64,000 nt of DNA. Origin: JABDII01 sp963815325 (lineage in GTDB: Bacteria; Gemmatimonadota; Gemmatimonadetes; Gemmatimonadales; GWC2-71-9). The stretch is from NCBI GenBank assembly GCA_963815325.1, contig CAWFGG010000007.1, positions 186,001 to 250,000 on the forward strand, given 5' to 3'. Made by a program: the position numbers and the translations under genes. Shown here piece by piece: positions 17,510 through 25,839 of the stretch. The first letter of the stretch is position 1. Each line of letters opens with the position of its first letter. Under the pieces are notes generated by a model, which saw only the letters and a list, made by a program, of their open reading frames with translations, was not told the origin of the DNA and ran no database searches.

Positions 17510-18390
17510 CTGGCCCGAGTCCCCCCACTCTCCCCCCTCCCCAAGGCGGCCGCTCGGCGGTGCTCCGCCAGATCGAGCGCGTCCACCTTGGCCTCCCGCG
17601 TACTCCACCGGACGAACACCACCAGCATGGCGAGCCAGATAATGGGATCGCCGGCCTTCATCAGGAGCCCGGCCGCCTGCTGGTCTGCACCAGCCGCAAT
17701 TCCCTGGACCCGGGGCGCCAACTCATAGAGCGCATAGATCGGGAAATCCGAGAAGACAAAGAACCCGGCGGGAACGGTCGGGACGATGGTAGTGAGAAAG
17801 AGATATCCGATCTTCCAGGGTTCGCTGAGCCGCCCGGCTTCGGGCCGGGGTGCGAGCACCGGCCACCACATGATCAACCCCGCGAGCAGCCAGGCAAGAT
17901 CGATGGTAAACGAGCCGAGCTGCGACCGGCGAAAGCCGTCGACCACGGGCGGTAGGTGGGTCACCAGGAGCACGGCGTTTACGGTCACGAGTGCGACGAT
18001 AGGTCGCGCAAAGAAGCACAGGACACGCCAGGCCTTGGGTCGGCGCTCGAGCACGAGGGGCAGCCAGCGCGGCAGGCCGAGCAGAATGAGCGGTGGGGCG
18101 ACAAAGGTGTAAAGCAGGTACTGGACCGTGTGCACGCTCAGGAGATACCCGGCGCCGAGCGCACCGAGCGGCCAGTCGGTTGCAATCCAGAGTGCCAGAA
18201 TCCCGAAGCCGAACGACGCCATGCGCCCGGGGTGCACCGACCGTTCATCCGGTGCGGTGTGTCGTGGTCCCAGCGTGACGATCGCGGCGACGTAAAGCAG
18301 GACCAGCGCCGCGACGAAAAGCCAGACGCCGGGATAAGCCTGCCAGCTCCAGGTCCACGCGACGTCCCGGGCCGAACACCACCAGGTCAC
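17506..18390 (-). CDS. ctaG: Cytochrome c oxidase assembly protein CtaG (caa3 type)
   Basis: 294-residue polytopic membrane protein with about seven hydrophobic helices (for example VWLFVAALVLLYVAAIVTLG near residues 23-42 and YLLSVHTVQYLLYTFVAPPL near 83). Conserved histidine positions in SVHTVQ and THLPPVVDG, and PAGFFVFSDFPIYALYE, match Caa3_CtaG. It helps copper insertion during cytochrome c oxidase maturation. It sits between the PCuAC gene (4-base overlap) and acpH (4-base overlap), with Sco upstream. The oxidase subunits themselves are not in the window. Confidence 0.8.
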   Translation of the reverse strand: MTWWCSARDVAWTWSWQAYPGVWLFVAALVLLYVAAIVTLGPRHTAPDERSVHPGRMASFGFGILALWIATDWPLGALGAGYLLSVHTVQYLLYTFVAPPLILLGLPRWLPLVLERRPKAWRVLCFFARPIVALVTVNAVLLVTHLPPVVDGFRRSQLGSFTIDLAWLLAGLIMWWPVLAPRPEAGRLSEPWKIGYLFLTTIVPTVPAGFFVFSDFPIYALYELAPRVQGIAAGADQQAAGLLMKAGDPIIWLAMLVVFVRWSTREAKVDALDLAEHRRAAALGRGESGGTRAR

Positions 18391-18911
18391 CCGGCGTTCT
18401 CCTGGATCGCCGGCAGCCGGCGTACCAACTCGATTTGTGGGAGGACCGGCAGGCGCACGCGTGTTGCTCCGGCGCGCTCGAACCGGAGCCGGACGGTCAC
18501 CGAGTCTCCCGGCGCGAGCGGCACGCGAAGGTCCTCGAGGATCAGGTGGAAGCCGCCGGGTTCGAGCGTCACGGAATGGCCCGGCGCGATAACGATTCGC
18601 TCGACAGGCGATCTTCGGCCCAGGGGGCCGTCGAGTACCTGCGACAGGAACTCGATCCGCGCGGCGACGTCGCTGCTGGCACCCACCAGGGCGTCGGGCT
18701 CGGTCCCGATGTTCTCCATCGTGAAATACGCCATGGTCAAATGGTCCACCATGGGTGCGGCCACGTAGCCGTCCGAGATTACCAGGTCGCCGACGCGGAC
18801 GTTCGCCTGTGGCGGGCTGTCATCGGCTTCACGTGCTCGGCAGGACGCCATCGCCGCGACCGCGACCAGCACCGTCACGATGCGACCGGCTCCCAGTCGC
18901 AAGCAGCTCAC
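18387..18911 (-). CDS. PCuAC-type periplasmic copper chaperone lipoprotein
   Basis: 174 residues from GTG 18911 (overlapping the Sco stop as GTGA). Lipoprotein signal with AAMASC giving the lipidated cysteine near residue 24. The copper-binding pattern of DUF461/PCuAC is visible: H-L-T-M-AYFTMEN near residue 57 and, far downstream, GGFHLIL near residue 120. The usual second motif is H-x-M; here it reads H-L-I, so the last methionine ligand is missing. Delivers Cu(I) to the CuA site together with Sco. Confidence 0.78.
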   Translation of the reverse strand: MSCLRLGAGRIVTVLVAVAAMASCRAREADDSPPQANVRVGDLVISDGYVAAPMVDHLTMAYFTMENIGTEPDALVGASSDVAARIEFLSQVLDGPLGRRSPVERIVIAPGHSVTLEPGGFHLILEDLRVPLAPGDSVTVRLRFERAGATRVRLPVLPQIELVRRLPAIQENAG

Positions 18912-19543
18912 CGCGCCTCAACCAGCTTGGGCAGCTCGCGCATCCAATCCGATTGGCGGGTGCCGAAGGGGAACACCACATGGGCCGAGTCGTCGCGGGT
19001 GAAGGCCAGGACATGGGCGGCGTGGCTGACCAGATACCTCGACTCGTCAATGTCTTCCCGGATGGCCGGCGCGAGCCGGTACGCTCGCTGCAACTCGACG
19101 AGCTCACCGGGCGTGCCGGTGAGCCCAACGAAACTCGGGTCGAATTGATCGAGCCACTCACGGATATGCTCGGGGGTATCGCGCTCCGGATCGGTGGTCA
19201 CGAAAACGACCTTGATGGCGGATGACACCTCGAACGGCAGGCGATCGAGTACGGCGGCCAAATTTGCCATGTGGACCGGGCAGACGTCGGGACAATTGGT
19301 GTAGCCGAAGAAAAGCAAGGTGACGAAACCCTCGGTCTCTTCGACGAAGTGATACGGGGTCCCATCGGTGGCCGTGAGGGTGAACGGAACCTTGGGCACC
19401 GGCTCGGCCAGGGCCACCGCACCACCGCCCGCCGAGCCGGCCGGCGCGCCATCGTTTCCGCGGCACGCGGCGTTCCAGCCGAGGGCAAGCGTGCCAGCCG
19501 CGGCGAGGGCCGAAGCCGCCCGGGTACGCGATCCGAACCACAT
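18908..19543 (-). CDS. SCO1/SenC copper metallochaperone, CuA assembly
   Basis: 211 residues from ATG 19543. N-terminal hydrophobic signal with a possible lipobox (LGWNAAC), then a thioredoxin fold. The CPDVC motif near residue 105 and the distal histidine in SHAAHVLAF are the copper ligands. First gene of Sco-PCuAC-CtaG-AcpH, a four-gene chain linked by 4-base overlaps. Likely role: reduction of and copper delivery to the CuA centre of an aerobic cytochrome oxidase. Divergent to the lipoprotein gene at 19633, with 89 bases between. Confidence 0.85.
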   Translation of the reverse strand: MWFGSRTRAASALAAAGTLALGWNAACRGNDGAPAGSAGGGAVALAEPVPKVPFTLTATDGTPYHFVEETEGFVTLLFFGYTNCPDVCPVHMANLAAVLDRLPFEVSSAIKVVFVTTDPERDTPEHIREWLDQFDPSFVGLTGTPGELVELQRAYRLAPAIREDIDESRYLVSHAAHVLAFTRDDSAHVVFPFGTRQSDWMRELPKLVEAR

Positions 19544-19632
19544 CACGCGCGTAATGTACCAGGGTCGGCAGCAGAGCGCCTTCGGGTTACATTGGCGGCA
19601 CAGCTCGAGAACACGAAAGGTCGGCGACAGCA

Positions 19633-20604
19633 ATGCACTGCTTCCTCCCCCGGCTCATCAGGCAGGTCACCGAAACGGCGGTCCTCCTGCTCGTGGTGAC
19701 GTCCTGCGGGCCCGGGCCGCTCGACCCACGCACCACGGGCGGGCAACTGCTTCCCGACACCGAGGGCCTCGACTACCTCGGCGGAAACCCGTTTTCCATT
19801 TCGCCCGATGGCCGATGGCTCCTCTTCTCCAAGCCAATCATCGATACCGCCGAAGGAGCGGAGGATCTCGAGTCATTCACGCTACGCCAGCTCCAGACAT
19901 TCGTGCTCTACGACATGACCCTCCTCGAGGGAACCCCGGTCGGGCTGAGCGCCGGGGCTCGGGAGCTCGTCGCCAGCGGAGCGGCCGTGTTCCCCGACGG
20001 AGGATGCTGGGTCGATGGCCGCGTGGTGGTGCACAACGAGTTCGGCCGCTATCTGGGTATCGATCCGACAGCGGCTCGGCCGGAGTGGCAGGCGATCGAG
20101 AGCGAGGCATTCGCCTTCCGAGAGCATTGTCCTCGTGAAGACAAGATGTGGCGAGAGCCCGAGACCGTTGGACCCTTTCACATCGCCCATGCGCGCGGCA
20201 GGCTGGTCATCATCGTTGACGCCCATGACCCACGGAAGGTTTTCGCGATGCACCGCGCGCCAAGGTTTCCGGGCATGAAGCTCTTCATAGGGGACGTGCG
20301 CCTGTCGGTGGACGGCTGGCGGCTCGCCTATACCATCACACCGCATTTCGGCAGCTTCGCGGGCAACTCGCGCGGGTTCGTGGTGGCCTTCGACGCGCCG
20401 CCGGATCATCCCATGGTGCTGGGTTCGCCGGTCCATGCCATCCGCTGGGCCCCGGAAGGCTCTGCCATCTATGCCGACGTCGTGCACGACGGACAACCAG
20501 GCATCTATCGCTGGCGTCTGCCGCGGCACGGCAATGAGGGGCGATATCCCGTAGCGACCGACAGCGGGAGGGTGGAGAGAGGGCTGTTAGCTATTAGCCA
20601 TTAG
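19633..20604 (+). CDS. Unknown lipoprotein with propeller-like repeats
   Basis: 323 residues. Lipoprotein signal TAVLLLVVTSCGPG, so the cysteine is about residue 25. Segments such as GNPFSISPDGRWLLFS, DVRLSVDGWRLAYT and VHAIRWAPEGSAIYADVV look like TolB/WD40-type blades. The last residues (GLLAISH) are coded by the heptamer repeat that follows, and the stop TAG is itself a repeat base triplet: the repeat appears to have invaded or redefined the 3' end of the gene. Function unknown. Confidence 0.65.
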   Translation: MHCFLPRLIRQVTETAVLLLVVTSCGPGPLDPRTTGGQLLPDTEGLDYLGGNPFSISPDGRWLLFSKPIIDTAEGAEDLESFTLRQLQTFVLYDMTLLEGTPVGLSAGARELVASGAAVFPDGGCWVDGRVVVHNEFGRYLGIDPTAARPEWQAIESEAFAFREHCPREDKMWREPETVGPFHIAHARGRLVIIVDAHDPRKVFAMHRAPRFPGMKLFIGDVRLSVDGWRLAYTITPHFGSFAGNSRGFVVAFDAPPDHPMVLGSPVHAIRWAPEGSAIYADVVHDGQPGIYRWRLPRHGNEGRYPVATDSGRVERGLLAISH

Positions 20605-20655
20605 CTATTGGCAGTGTGAATGCCGGGACCAATAGCTAATAGCCAATAGCTGCTT
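20583..20655. repeat. Inverted pair of heptamer repeats (TTAGCTA / TAGCTAA type)
   Basis: Left arm: TTAGCTA, TTAGCCA, TTAGCTA, TTGGCAG in register seven. Right arm about 20 bases later is the inverse (CCAATAGC TAATAGCC AATAGC). The two arms can pair, forming a long AT-rich hairpin in a GC-rich genome. It overlaps the end of the lipoprotein gene. Confidence 0.75.
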
Positions 20656-20676
20656 GCCATACACGTGGGCCAAGCA

Positions 20677-20714
20677 CGCCAAACGGGCGCCACAACAGTG
20701 GCGCCCGTTTGGCG
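20677..20714. terminator. Strong bidirectional hairpin between convergent genes
   Basis: A perfect 17-base stem (CGCCAAACGGGCGCCAC and its inverse) closes on an AACA loop. It lies between the lipoprotein gene (plus, ends 20604) and the POT transporter gene (minus, ends 20739). There is no long T-tract, but the position and strength suit a shared terminator. Confidence 0.65.
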
Positions 20715-20738
20715 CGAAGCCGTGATACGTAGGTACGT

Positions 20739-22445
20739 CTACTCGATGCCGGCCATCAGCCGCTTGACCGGCCGGCTCATCAAGAGCGCGATCACACCGA
20801 CCCCGCCCGAGACGAGTGCTACCGTGCGGAAGACCTGGCTGGGCTCGAGCGCCTCGAGCTGACCTGCTACCAGCCCTGCGATCAAGTTCCCCAGCGCGGC
20901 GGCGATGAACCAGATGCCCATCATCTGACCCACCCGTCCCTTGGGCGCGAGCTTAGTCATGCTCGACAGACCAACGGGAGATAGGGCGAGCTCACCGCAG
21001 GTGTGCAGGAAGTAGGTGACGACCAGCCATGCAGACGTGACCGGCTGCTCGGGCGTGGCCTGCGCGGCACCCCAGGAGATGACGAAGAATCCAACGGCGA
21101 GCCCCATCAGACCGAGCCCGAATTTGAGCGGGATCGACGGGTTGGCATCGCGCTGAGCGAGCCAGGTCCAGAGCCAGCCAAACACCGGAGCCAACACGAC
21201 GATGAAGATGGGGTTCACGTTCTGGAGCCACGTGGTCGGCATCTCCCATCCGAAGAACACACGGTTGGTGAGATCTCGTGCGAACAGGTTCATGGACGAA
21301 CCGGCTTGCTCGAACCCGGACCAGAACACGGCCGCCAGGAGGAACAGCCAGAAGATGACCATCAACCTCTTCTTGGTTGTTGTGACGCGATCGCCTCCAA
21401 CCGCCAAGAACACCACGTTCATGATGATGAACAGGCCCAGCACCGCGGCGATGGCGTACCGCCCCCCCATCGTGGTGCCGAACTGGGGAACCAGAATGGC
21501 TGCCAACCCCGCGAATACCGCCGCCACGCCGGCGGCCCAGGCGGCACCGAGGATCAAATAGGTGAAGAAGAGGATCGTGACCAACAGGATCCCGTAGCCC
21601 AGCCAGGTGGCGAAGCCTTGTAACGAGATCGTGAAGACGCCCTGCGTGGCCATCATCACGAGCACGGCGATGATCGCGGCGACCACCGCGGTCACCAGAT
21701 AAAAGATGCGACTGTTGCGGGCCACGACCTCGCTGCTGTCGCCGGTCGAGAGGTACCCGACATTCCCCAGGTACTTGTCGCCCATCTTGTACTGAATGAG
21801 CCCCAGGATCATGCCGAACCCGGCGGCTGAGAAGCCCCAGTACCAGCTGATTCGCTCGCCAAGCGTACCGGCGACGAACGGGCCCAGAATAGCGCCGAGG
21901 TTGATGCCCATGTAGAAGATCGAGAAGGCAGCGTCACGCTTGGCACCCCACTTCTCGGCACGGAGGTGCGCCTCCTCATCCTCGCTGGCAGCTTCGGCGC
22001 TGGGGTAGAGCTCGCCGACCATGGTGCTCACGTTGGGCTTGAGCAAGCCGGTCCCAAGCACGATCAACAGGAGGCCGGTGAAGAAGCTCGGCGTCGTGGG
22101 CATGCCCACCAGCGGAGAGGCCAACGCAAACTGGCCAGCGGCAATCAGGCAACCGCCGACGAAGACCGCTCGCCGTTGTCCCCACAGGTTGTCGGCTACC
22201 CACCCGCCCGGCAGGGCGAGCAGGTACACCATCGAGGTGTACAACCCGTAGACCGCCCCGGCCTTGGCAGTCCCGTAGCCGAGGCCTGGGTTTCCGGCCA
22301 CGGCTAAGGGAGCTGTCATGAAGAGCGTGAGCAACGCCCGCATCCCGTAGTAGGAGAATCGCTCCCACATCTCCGTGAAGAAGAGTGTCGCCAGACCTCG
22401 AGGGTGTCCAAAGAAGGTCTTCTCGCTGATCGTCGGTGTGGTCAT
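20739..22445 (-). CDS. POT/PTR family proton-dependent oligopeptide transporter
   Basis: 568 residues from ATG 22445. Starts with FFGHPRGLATLFFTEMWERFSYYGMRALL, which contains the ExxER-type helix-1 motif of POT transporters (TEMWERFSYYG); GGWVADNLWGQRR follows, and FSIFYMGINLGA is the family's second signature. Many hydrophobic helices, about 14 counting the two extra ones of bacterial members. Inner membrane di- and tripeptide uptake driven by protons. Stands alone with a strong hairpin at its 3' end. Confidence 0.9.
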   Translation of the reverse strand: MTTPTISEKTFFGHPRGLATLFFTEMWERFSYYGMRALLTLFMTAPLAVAGNPGLGYGTAKAGAVYGLYTSMVYLLALPGGWVADNLWGQRRAVFVGGCLIAAGQFALASPLVGMPTTPSFFTGLLLIVLGTGLLKPNVSTMVGELYPSAEAASEDEEAHLRAEKWGAKRDAAFSIFYMGINLGAILGPFVAGTLGERISWYWGFSAAGFGMILGLIQYKMGDKYLGNVGYLSTGDSSEVVARNSRIFYLVTAVVAAIIAVLVMMATQGVFTISLQGFATWLGYGILLVTILFFTYLILGAAWAAGVAAVFAGLAAILVPQFGTTMGGRYAIAAVLGLFIIMNVVFLAVGGDRVTTTKKRLMVIFWLFLLAAVFWSGFEQAGSSMNLFARDLTNRVFFGWEMPTTWLQNVNPIFIVVLAPVFGWLWTWLAQRDANPSIPLKFGLGLMGLAVGFFVISWGAAQATPEQPVTSAWLVVTYFLHTCGELALSPVGLSSMTKLAPKGRVGQMMGIWFIAAALGNLIAGLVAGQLEALEPSQVFRTVALVSGGVGVIALLMSRPVKRLMAGIE

Positions 22446-22571
22446 CGCTTGGTCGTCCCCTTGAGGGAGCATGGGCTGTGAAACGGACGCAACCTGTCAT
22501 GCACATCGTCTGCTCGACACCCGACGGTGCCGGTAACGCAGCGCCGCGCCCAGGTACCGGCGCGGCGGGAT

Positions 22572-23150
22572 CTATTTTTTGTCGCGGTTGAGCTTGTCCT
22601 TGAGATGGGCAAGCTGGGCTTCGACCGCCTGCTCCTTGGCGTGCTGGTCCAGTTCGGAACCGAGCAACTCGTTGCGGAGGTCGGTCTCGGGGTTGGGTGC
22701 ACCCGCGGCCTCCAAGTCACGCCACGCCCGTTTGACGCTGTCGCTCACATCCTCCGGTGGGAGGCCCAGCTTCGCGTCCTTCATGCGCTGGGCCATCTCC
22801 GCAACTTCCCGCTCCGCAAGCGCCAACTCGTCACGCTGCGCCGCCAGTTTTCGCTCCAAGACCGCGACCCGTTCCCGGTGCTTGGCTGCGAACTCCTCGG
22901 CGATCTCGGCTGTCTCTCGATCCGAAATGTCCGCCGCGAGGCGCCCGCGGCGTTCGGCATCCACCAGCTGCTTCCGTTCTCGCTCCAGCCTCCGTTCCGT
23001 CTGCACCAGCGCTTCGCGCATCTGATGCACGCCGGCCTTGGCGTCGATCAGGGTATCCCTGAAGCGGGCAAGCTGCGCCCGGGTGCGGGATACAGGGTCG
23101 TCTTCTGCCAGCAATCGCTCGAGACGTTCCCGCAGACCCTCAAAGACCAT
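22572..23150 (-). CDS. Coiled-coil protein, PspA/IM30-like in pattern
   Basis: 192 residues from ATG 23150, almost entirely charged helix (VQTERRLERERKQLVDAERR, VLERKLAAQRDELALAEREV), ending in a run of basic residues. Length and heptad pattern resemble PspA/IM30 but no diagnostic motif is visible, so the family is uncertain. Its ATG overlaps the stop of the FmdB-like zinc ribbon gene by one base (TGATG), so the two are cotranslated. Confidence 0.65.
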   Translation of the reverse strand: MVFEGLRERLERLLAEDDPVSRTRAQLARFRDTLIDAKAGVHQMREALVQTERRLERERKQLVDAERRGRLAADISDRETAEIAEEFAAKHRERVAVLERKLAAQRDELALAEREVAEMAQRMKDAKLGLPPEDVSDSVKRAWRDLEAAGAPNPETDLRNELLGSELDQHAKEQAVEAQLAHLKDKLNRDKK

Positions 23151-23314
23151 CAGGATTTCCTGACGGTCTTGGCATAGAATGGCGTGAACACCCGTTCGAC
23201 CTTGGTCGATTTGCACTCCGGACAGGTCACCCGGGCCCGCTCATGTTCCGCGAGGGACATGAACCGGTCGAACTCGTGACCACAGGCGCTGCAATGGTAC
23301 TCGTACAGGGCCAC
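23150..23314 (-). CDS. FmdB-family zinc ribbon protein
   Basis: 54 residues from GTG 23314, chosen because GGAGAT sits at ideal distance upstream and the product then starts VALYEYHCSACGHEF, the normal FmdB N-terminus. Two CxxC knuckles (CSAC and CPEC) make the zinc ribbon. Regulatory or assembly role unknown in most bacteria. It is followed directly by the coiled-coil gene. Confidence 0.8.
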   Translation of the reverse strand: MALYEYHCSACGHEFDRFMSLAEHERARVTCPECKSTKVERVFTPFYAKTVRKS

Positions 23315-23451
23315 AGCAATATCTCCAGTCATGAGGCTCAAGTATGTTAGGGTTCCCGTTCAGGGGCGTCAAGCGACGCCGGGCCGGGAACCCGGCATCA
23401 TGATATCTTTAGAAAGCGCAGCCGTACCACAACTTACCGAGGATATCTGCC

Positions 23452-23943
23452 ATGCGACGGCACTACGTCTGGGCCGGCGTCATCTTCCTGGCCATCGCAG
23501 GTTGCGGCGGCCGAGAGGGCCCGGGTCGCGCAGGCTGCGGCATTGCCGCCCTGGCGGGGCCCACGCTGTTGCTCTCCGAATTCAATACACCCGATCAGAC
23601 CCTTGGTGGTCCGCCGGCGACCCTGCCCGAGACTCTCGTGGCCAGATTTGCGGCGGGCCCGGCCTACCCGGCCTTCGTGGGCCGGTCGGATTCCGGCTGG
23701 GTGATCGGCGTGGAGGGAACCTTTCCCGAGAACACCGATCCCGAATACGGCGTGCTGGTTCTCAACCCTGATGGAACGGCCCGGGGGCTCATGGTATACG
23801 AGGGCGCCAAAGTGACGGGGGCACCCCAAATCGGGCAGGTCTCGATCGGGTCGAAACTGGTCCCGCTCATTGGCATCCAGCTCGATTCCGTCAAGTTCGA
23901 GCAGCCGGGCTGCCCCTTCTTCCCGGACAGCGTCCTGCCGTGA
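23452..23943 (+). CDS. Unknown lipoprotein
   Basis: 163 residues with signal and lipobox LAIAGCGG (cysteine about residue 18). After the anchor, two further cysteines (RAGCGIAAL and QPGCPFF) could form a disulfide. Beta-rich core (SGWVIGVEGTF, YGVLVLNPDGTARGLMVYEG). No family recognised. GAGG upstream supports the start. Overlaps the PuuD-like gene by four bases (GTGA). Confidence 0.65.
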   Translation: MRRHYVWAGVIFLAIAGCGGREGPGRAGCGIAALAGPTLLLSEFNTPDQTLGGPPATLPETLVARFAAGPAYPAFVGRSDSGWVIGVEGTFPENTDPEYGVLVLNPDGTARGLMVYEGAKVTGAPQIGQVSIGSKLVPLIGIQLDSVKFEQPGCPFFPDSVLP

Positions 23944-24656
23944 GGCCCCCGCGGATCGCCGTCTCGGGACGAGTGACCGATGACGGCGGGAAGCACCGAA
24001 CGGGGGTCAACGTCGACTATGTTCACGCGGTGGCGAGCGCCGGTGGGATGCCCTTCCTGCTCTCCCCCCTCATGGACATCGGCCACACTATCCACGCGCT
24101 CGACGGATGCGATGCCCTGATCCTCTCAGGCGGAGAGGACGTCGACCCGGCACGATACGGGGCCGAACCCAGCCCCAAGTTGAAGAAGATCGATCGCCGG
24201 CGCGACGAATTCGAACTCATCTTGTTCGCCGCCGCCAGGGAGCGCCACCTGCCCACCCTCGCGATCTGCCGCGGGCTGCAGTTGGTGAACGTTGCGCTCG
24301 GCGGCACATTGTGGCAGGACCTGCCCAGTGAATTCGGCGGTCCGCTCAACCACGACATCGGCGAGCGCTGGGACGTGAGGAGCCACGCCATCACCATCCA
24401 TCCCCAGAGTCAGCTGAATGCGGCGCTCGAGTGTGACACGCTCGCGGTCAACTCCTTTCATCATCAGGCCATTCGAGACTTGGCGCCCGGCCTCGCCGTG
24501 TCAGCCGAATCGCACGACGGGGTCATCGAGGCCGTCGAGCAGCACGACAACGGCTGGCTGCTCGGCGTCCAATGGCATCCTGAAAGTTTTTGGCGGGATA
24601 GGGCCGCGCCGGACATGAGCCTCTTCCGGGCATTGGTTGGGCAGGCAACGAAGTAG
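23940..24656 (+). CDS. Gamma-glutamyl-gamma-aminobutyrate hydrolase family (PuuD-like, class I amidotransferase fold)
   Basis: 238 residues from GTG 23940. Catalytic cysteine in LAICRGLQLVN near residue 108; histidine and glutamate in GVQWHPESFW near residue 217; the oxyanion region is LILSGGEDVDPARYG; NSFHHQ is typical of peptidase C26. Cleaves gamma-glutamyl amides in polyamine or GABA breakdown. No other polyamine gene is nearby, so the true substrate is open. Confidence 0.85.
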   Translation: MRPPRIAVSGRVTDDGGKHRTGVNVDYVHAVASAGGMPFLLSPLMDIGHTIHALDGCDALILSGGEDVDPARYGAEPSPKLKKIDRRRDEFELILFAAARERHLPTLAICRGLQLVNVALGGTLWQDLPSEFGGPLNHDIGERWDVRSHAITIHPQSQLNAALECDTLAVNSFHHQAIRDLAPGLAVSAESHDGVIEAVEQHDNGWLLGVQWHPESFWRDRAAPDMSLFRALVGQATK

Positions 24657-24690
24657 GAGGCCGACTGCTCGGTTGTCGGTTAGTGGAGGG
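24657..24690. repeat. Possible short heptamer-type remnant
   Basis: CGGTTGT CGGTTAG reads as two near-identical 7-base units just after the PuuD-like stop. Too short to be sure; noted because longer 7-base tracts occur in other intergenic gaps. Confidence 0.25.
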
Positions 24691-25378
24691 GATCCAACCC
24701 GGAAGCCAGCCGCCCAGGGAAATGGAGCTGGGCGCTCAGCTCGTTGAATGCGCTCCGCACCGCGGAGAATCGGTCGGCCGCCACGTCGAACACCCGGTCG
24801 AGGCCGAGTCGGTCCGCCAGCTCGTGGCGGGCAGCCAGTCGGTAGCCCCGTTGACCCCATGACTCGTAGTAGCTTACGTCGGGTCCGCCCTTACGCCGTT
24901 GCCGCGCCGTGATGTAGTCGGGGAATACGCCTGCCACCCAGAGAGCGTAATTCCCCAGATGGGCCATCACCTTGAATTGGCGGTTTCCCTGGGTCGCCTC
25001 CAAATCCGAGACGATGTCGATGAGGTAATGATGTTGGTGGTCGTCGTTCCAATCGATCCGCCATGCGCGGTCGCGCTGGCCGAACGTGGACAGCATGGAG
25101 GCGAGATAATCCGCCAAATCCCTGTCGTCGATTCCTGAACGGAGCAGGGCGTGCCGGACCAGGACGTAGAAGAGTAGCGACTGCGATGGGACCATGAGGG
25201 TCGGGAGCGCGAGCAAACGCTCGACGAGTCCGGGGTCGTCCAACAGCACATCCGGCCCCTCCGCCACGAGACGACGCTCGAGACTCGCGCGGCGGCTCGC
25301 CGAGCCATTGCTGAGAACCAGGATGACCAACTCGAGGTCATCGCCGGTCAGTCGTCCCCGAGTGTCCGCCAGAATCAT
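24680..25378 (-). CDS. Unknown soluble protein
   Basis: 232 residues, ATG 25378 with a strong GGAGGAA upstream, so clearly translated. No signal or membrane segment. Helical N-terminal half (LLDDPGLVERLLALPTLM) and a histidine-rich patch WNDDHQHHYLID near residue 110, followed by ARQRRKGGPDVSYYESWGQR. No family recognised. The histidine patch could bind metal; that is only a guess. Confidence 0.65.
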   Translation of the reverse strand: MILADTRGRLTGDDLELVILVLSNGSASRRASLERRLVAEGPDVLLDDPGLVERLLALPTLMVPSQSLLFYVLVRHALLRSGIDDRDLADYLASMLSTFGQRDRAWRIDWNDDHQHHYLIDIVSDLEATQGNRQFKVMAHLGNYALWVAGVFPDYITARQRRKGGPDVSYYESWGQRGYRLAARHELADRLGLDRVFDVAADRFSAVRSAFNELSAQLHFPGRLASGLDPLH

Positions 25379-25839
25379 GCGGTGTTCCTCCGAGGCTCCC
25401 CGGCACTCCGGTACCCTGTCCCGCTGGTCTAAAGACTATACTGCCTCGGTAGCTACGCACACGACGTGCCAGCATGACACGGGAGGAGCGAGTTTGGCAC
25501 GGCCAGCCGGCCACACCCACGTTGCCCTCCGAGAAAGAGACTTGCACCTCTTTTCACATGATTGCTGGAACCACAGATCGAAGGCCGGCGCCTGGGATGC
25601 GAGCAACGCAGCGAGGGCATCCGCTCGCCACGCAACGCCCCGGCGCACGTTGTGAGTATCCGCGTCGTCCATGTAGCATCGGGACGCGAGTTGCGCGGCG
25701 GCCTGCGCCACGCCGCACTCACCAAGCGCGCTGTTCCAAATGTCCCATATTGAGCGGATAGTGGTCGCACGCCCTTCGTCCGTCACCACCTGGGGGGCCC
25801 GAGCCGGCAGCGAGGCCCGCCTTGGTCTTTCGAGAACGT
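25379..25839. other. Intergenic region, no supported gene
   Basis: About 460 bases between the unknown protein and the glycosyltransferase. Short open frames exist on both strands, including one of 117 codons on the minus strand (25436-25789), but none has a good ribosome site or recognisable content. Composition is somewhat less GC-rich than the flanking genes. Confidence 0.4.

Noticed and set aside
20583..20655. Attachment site or transposon end
   Set aside because: The inverted arms are made of 7-base units and no transposase or target duplication is visible.
25436..25789. 117-codon minus-strand frame in the gap before the GT4 gene
   Set aside because: No ribosome site, no recognisable motif, and competing frames on the other strand; not enough to call a gene.
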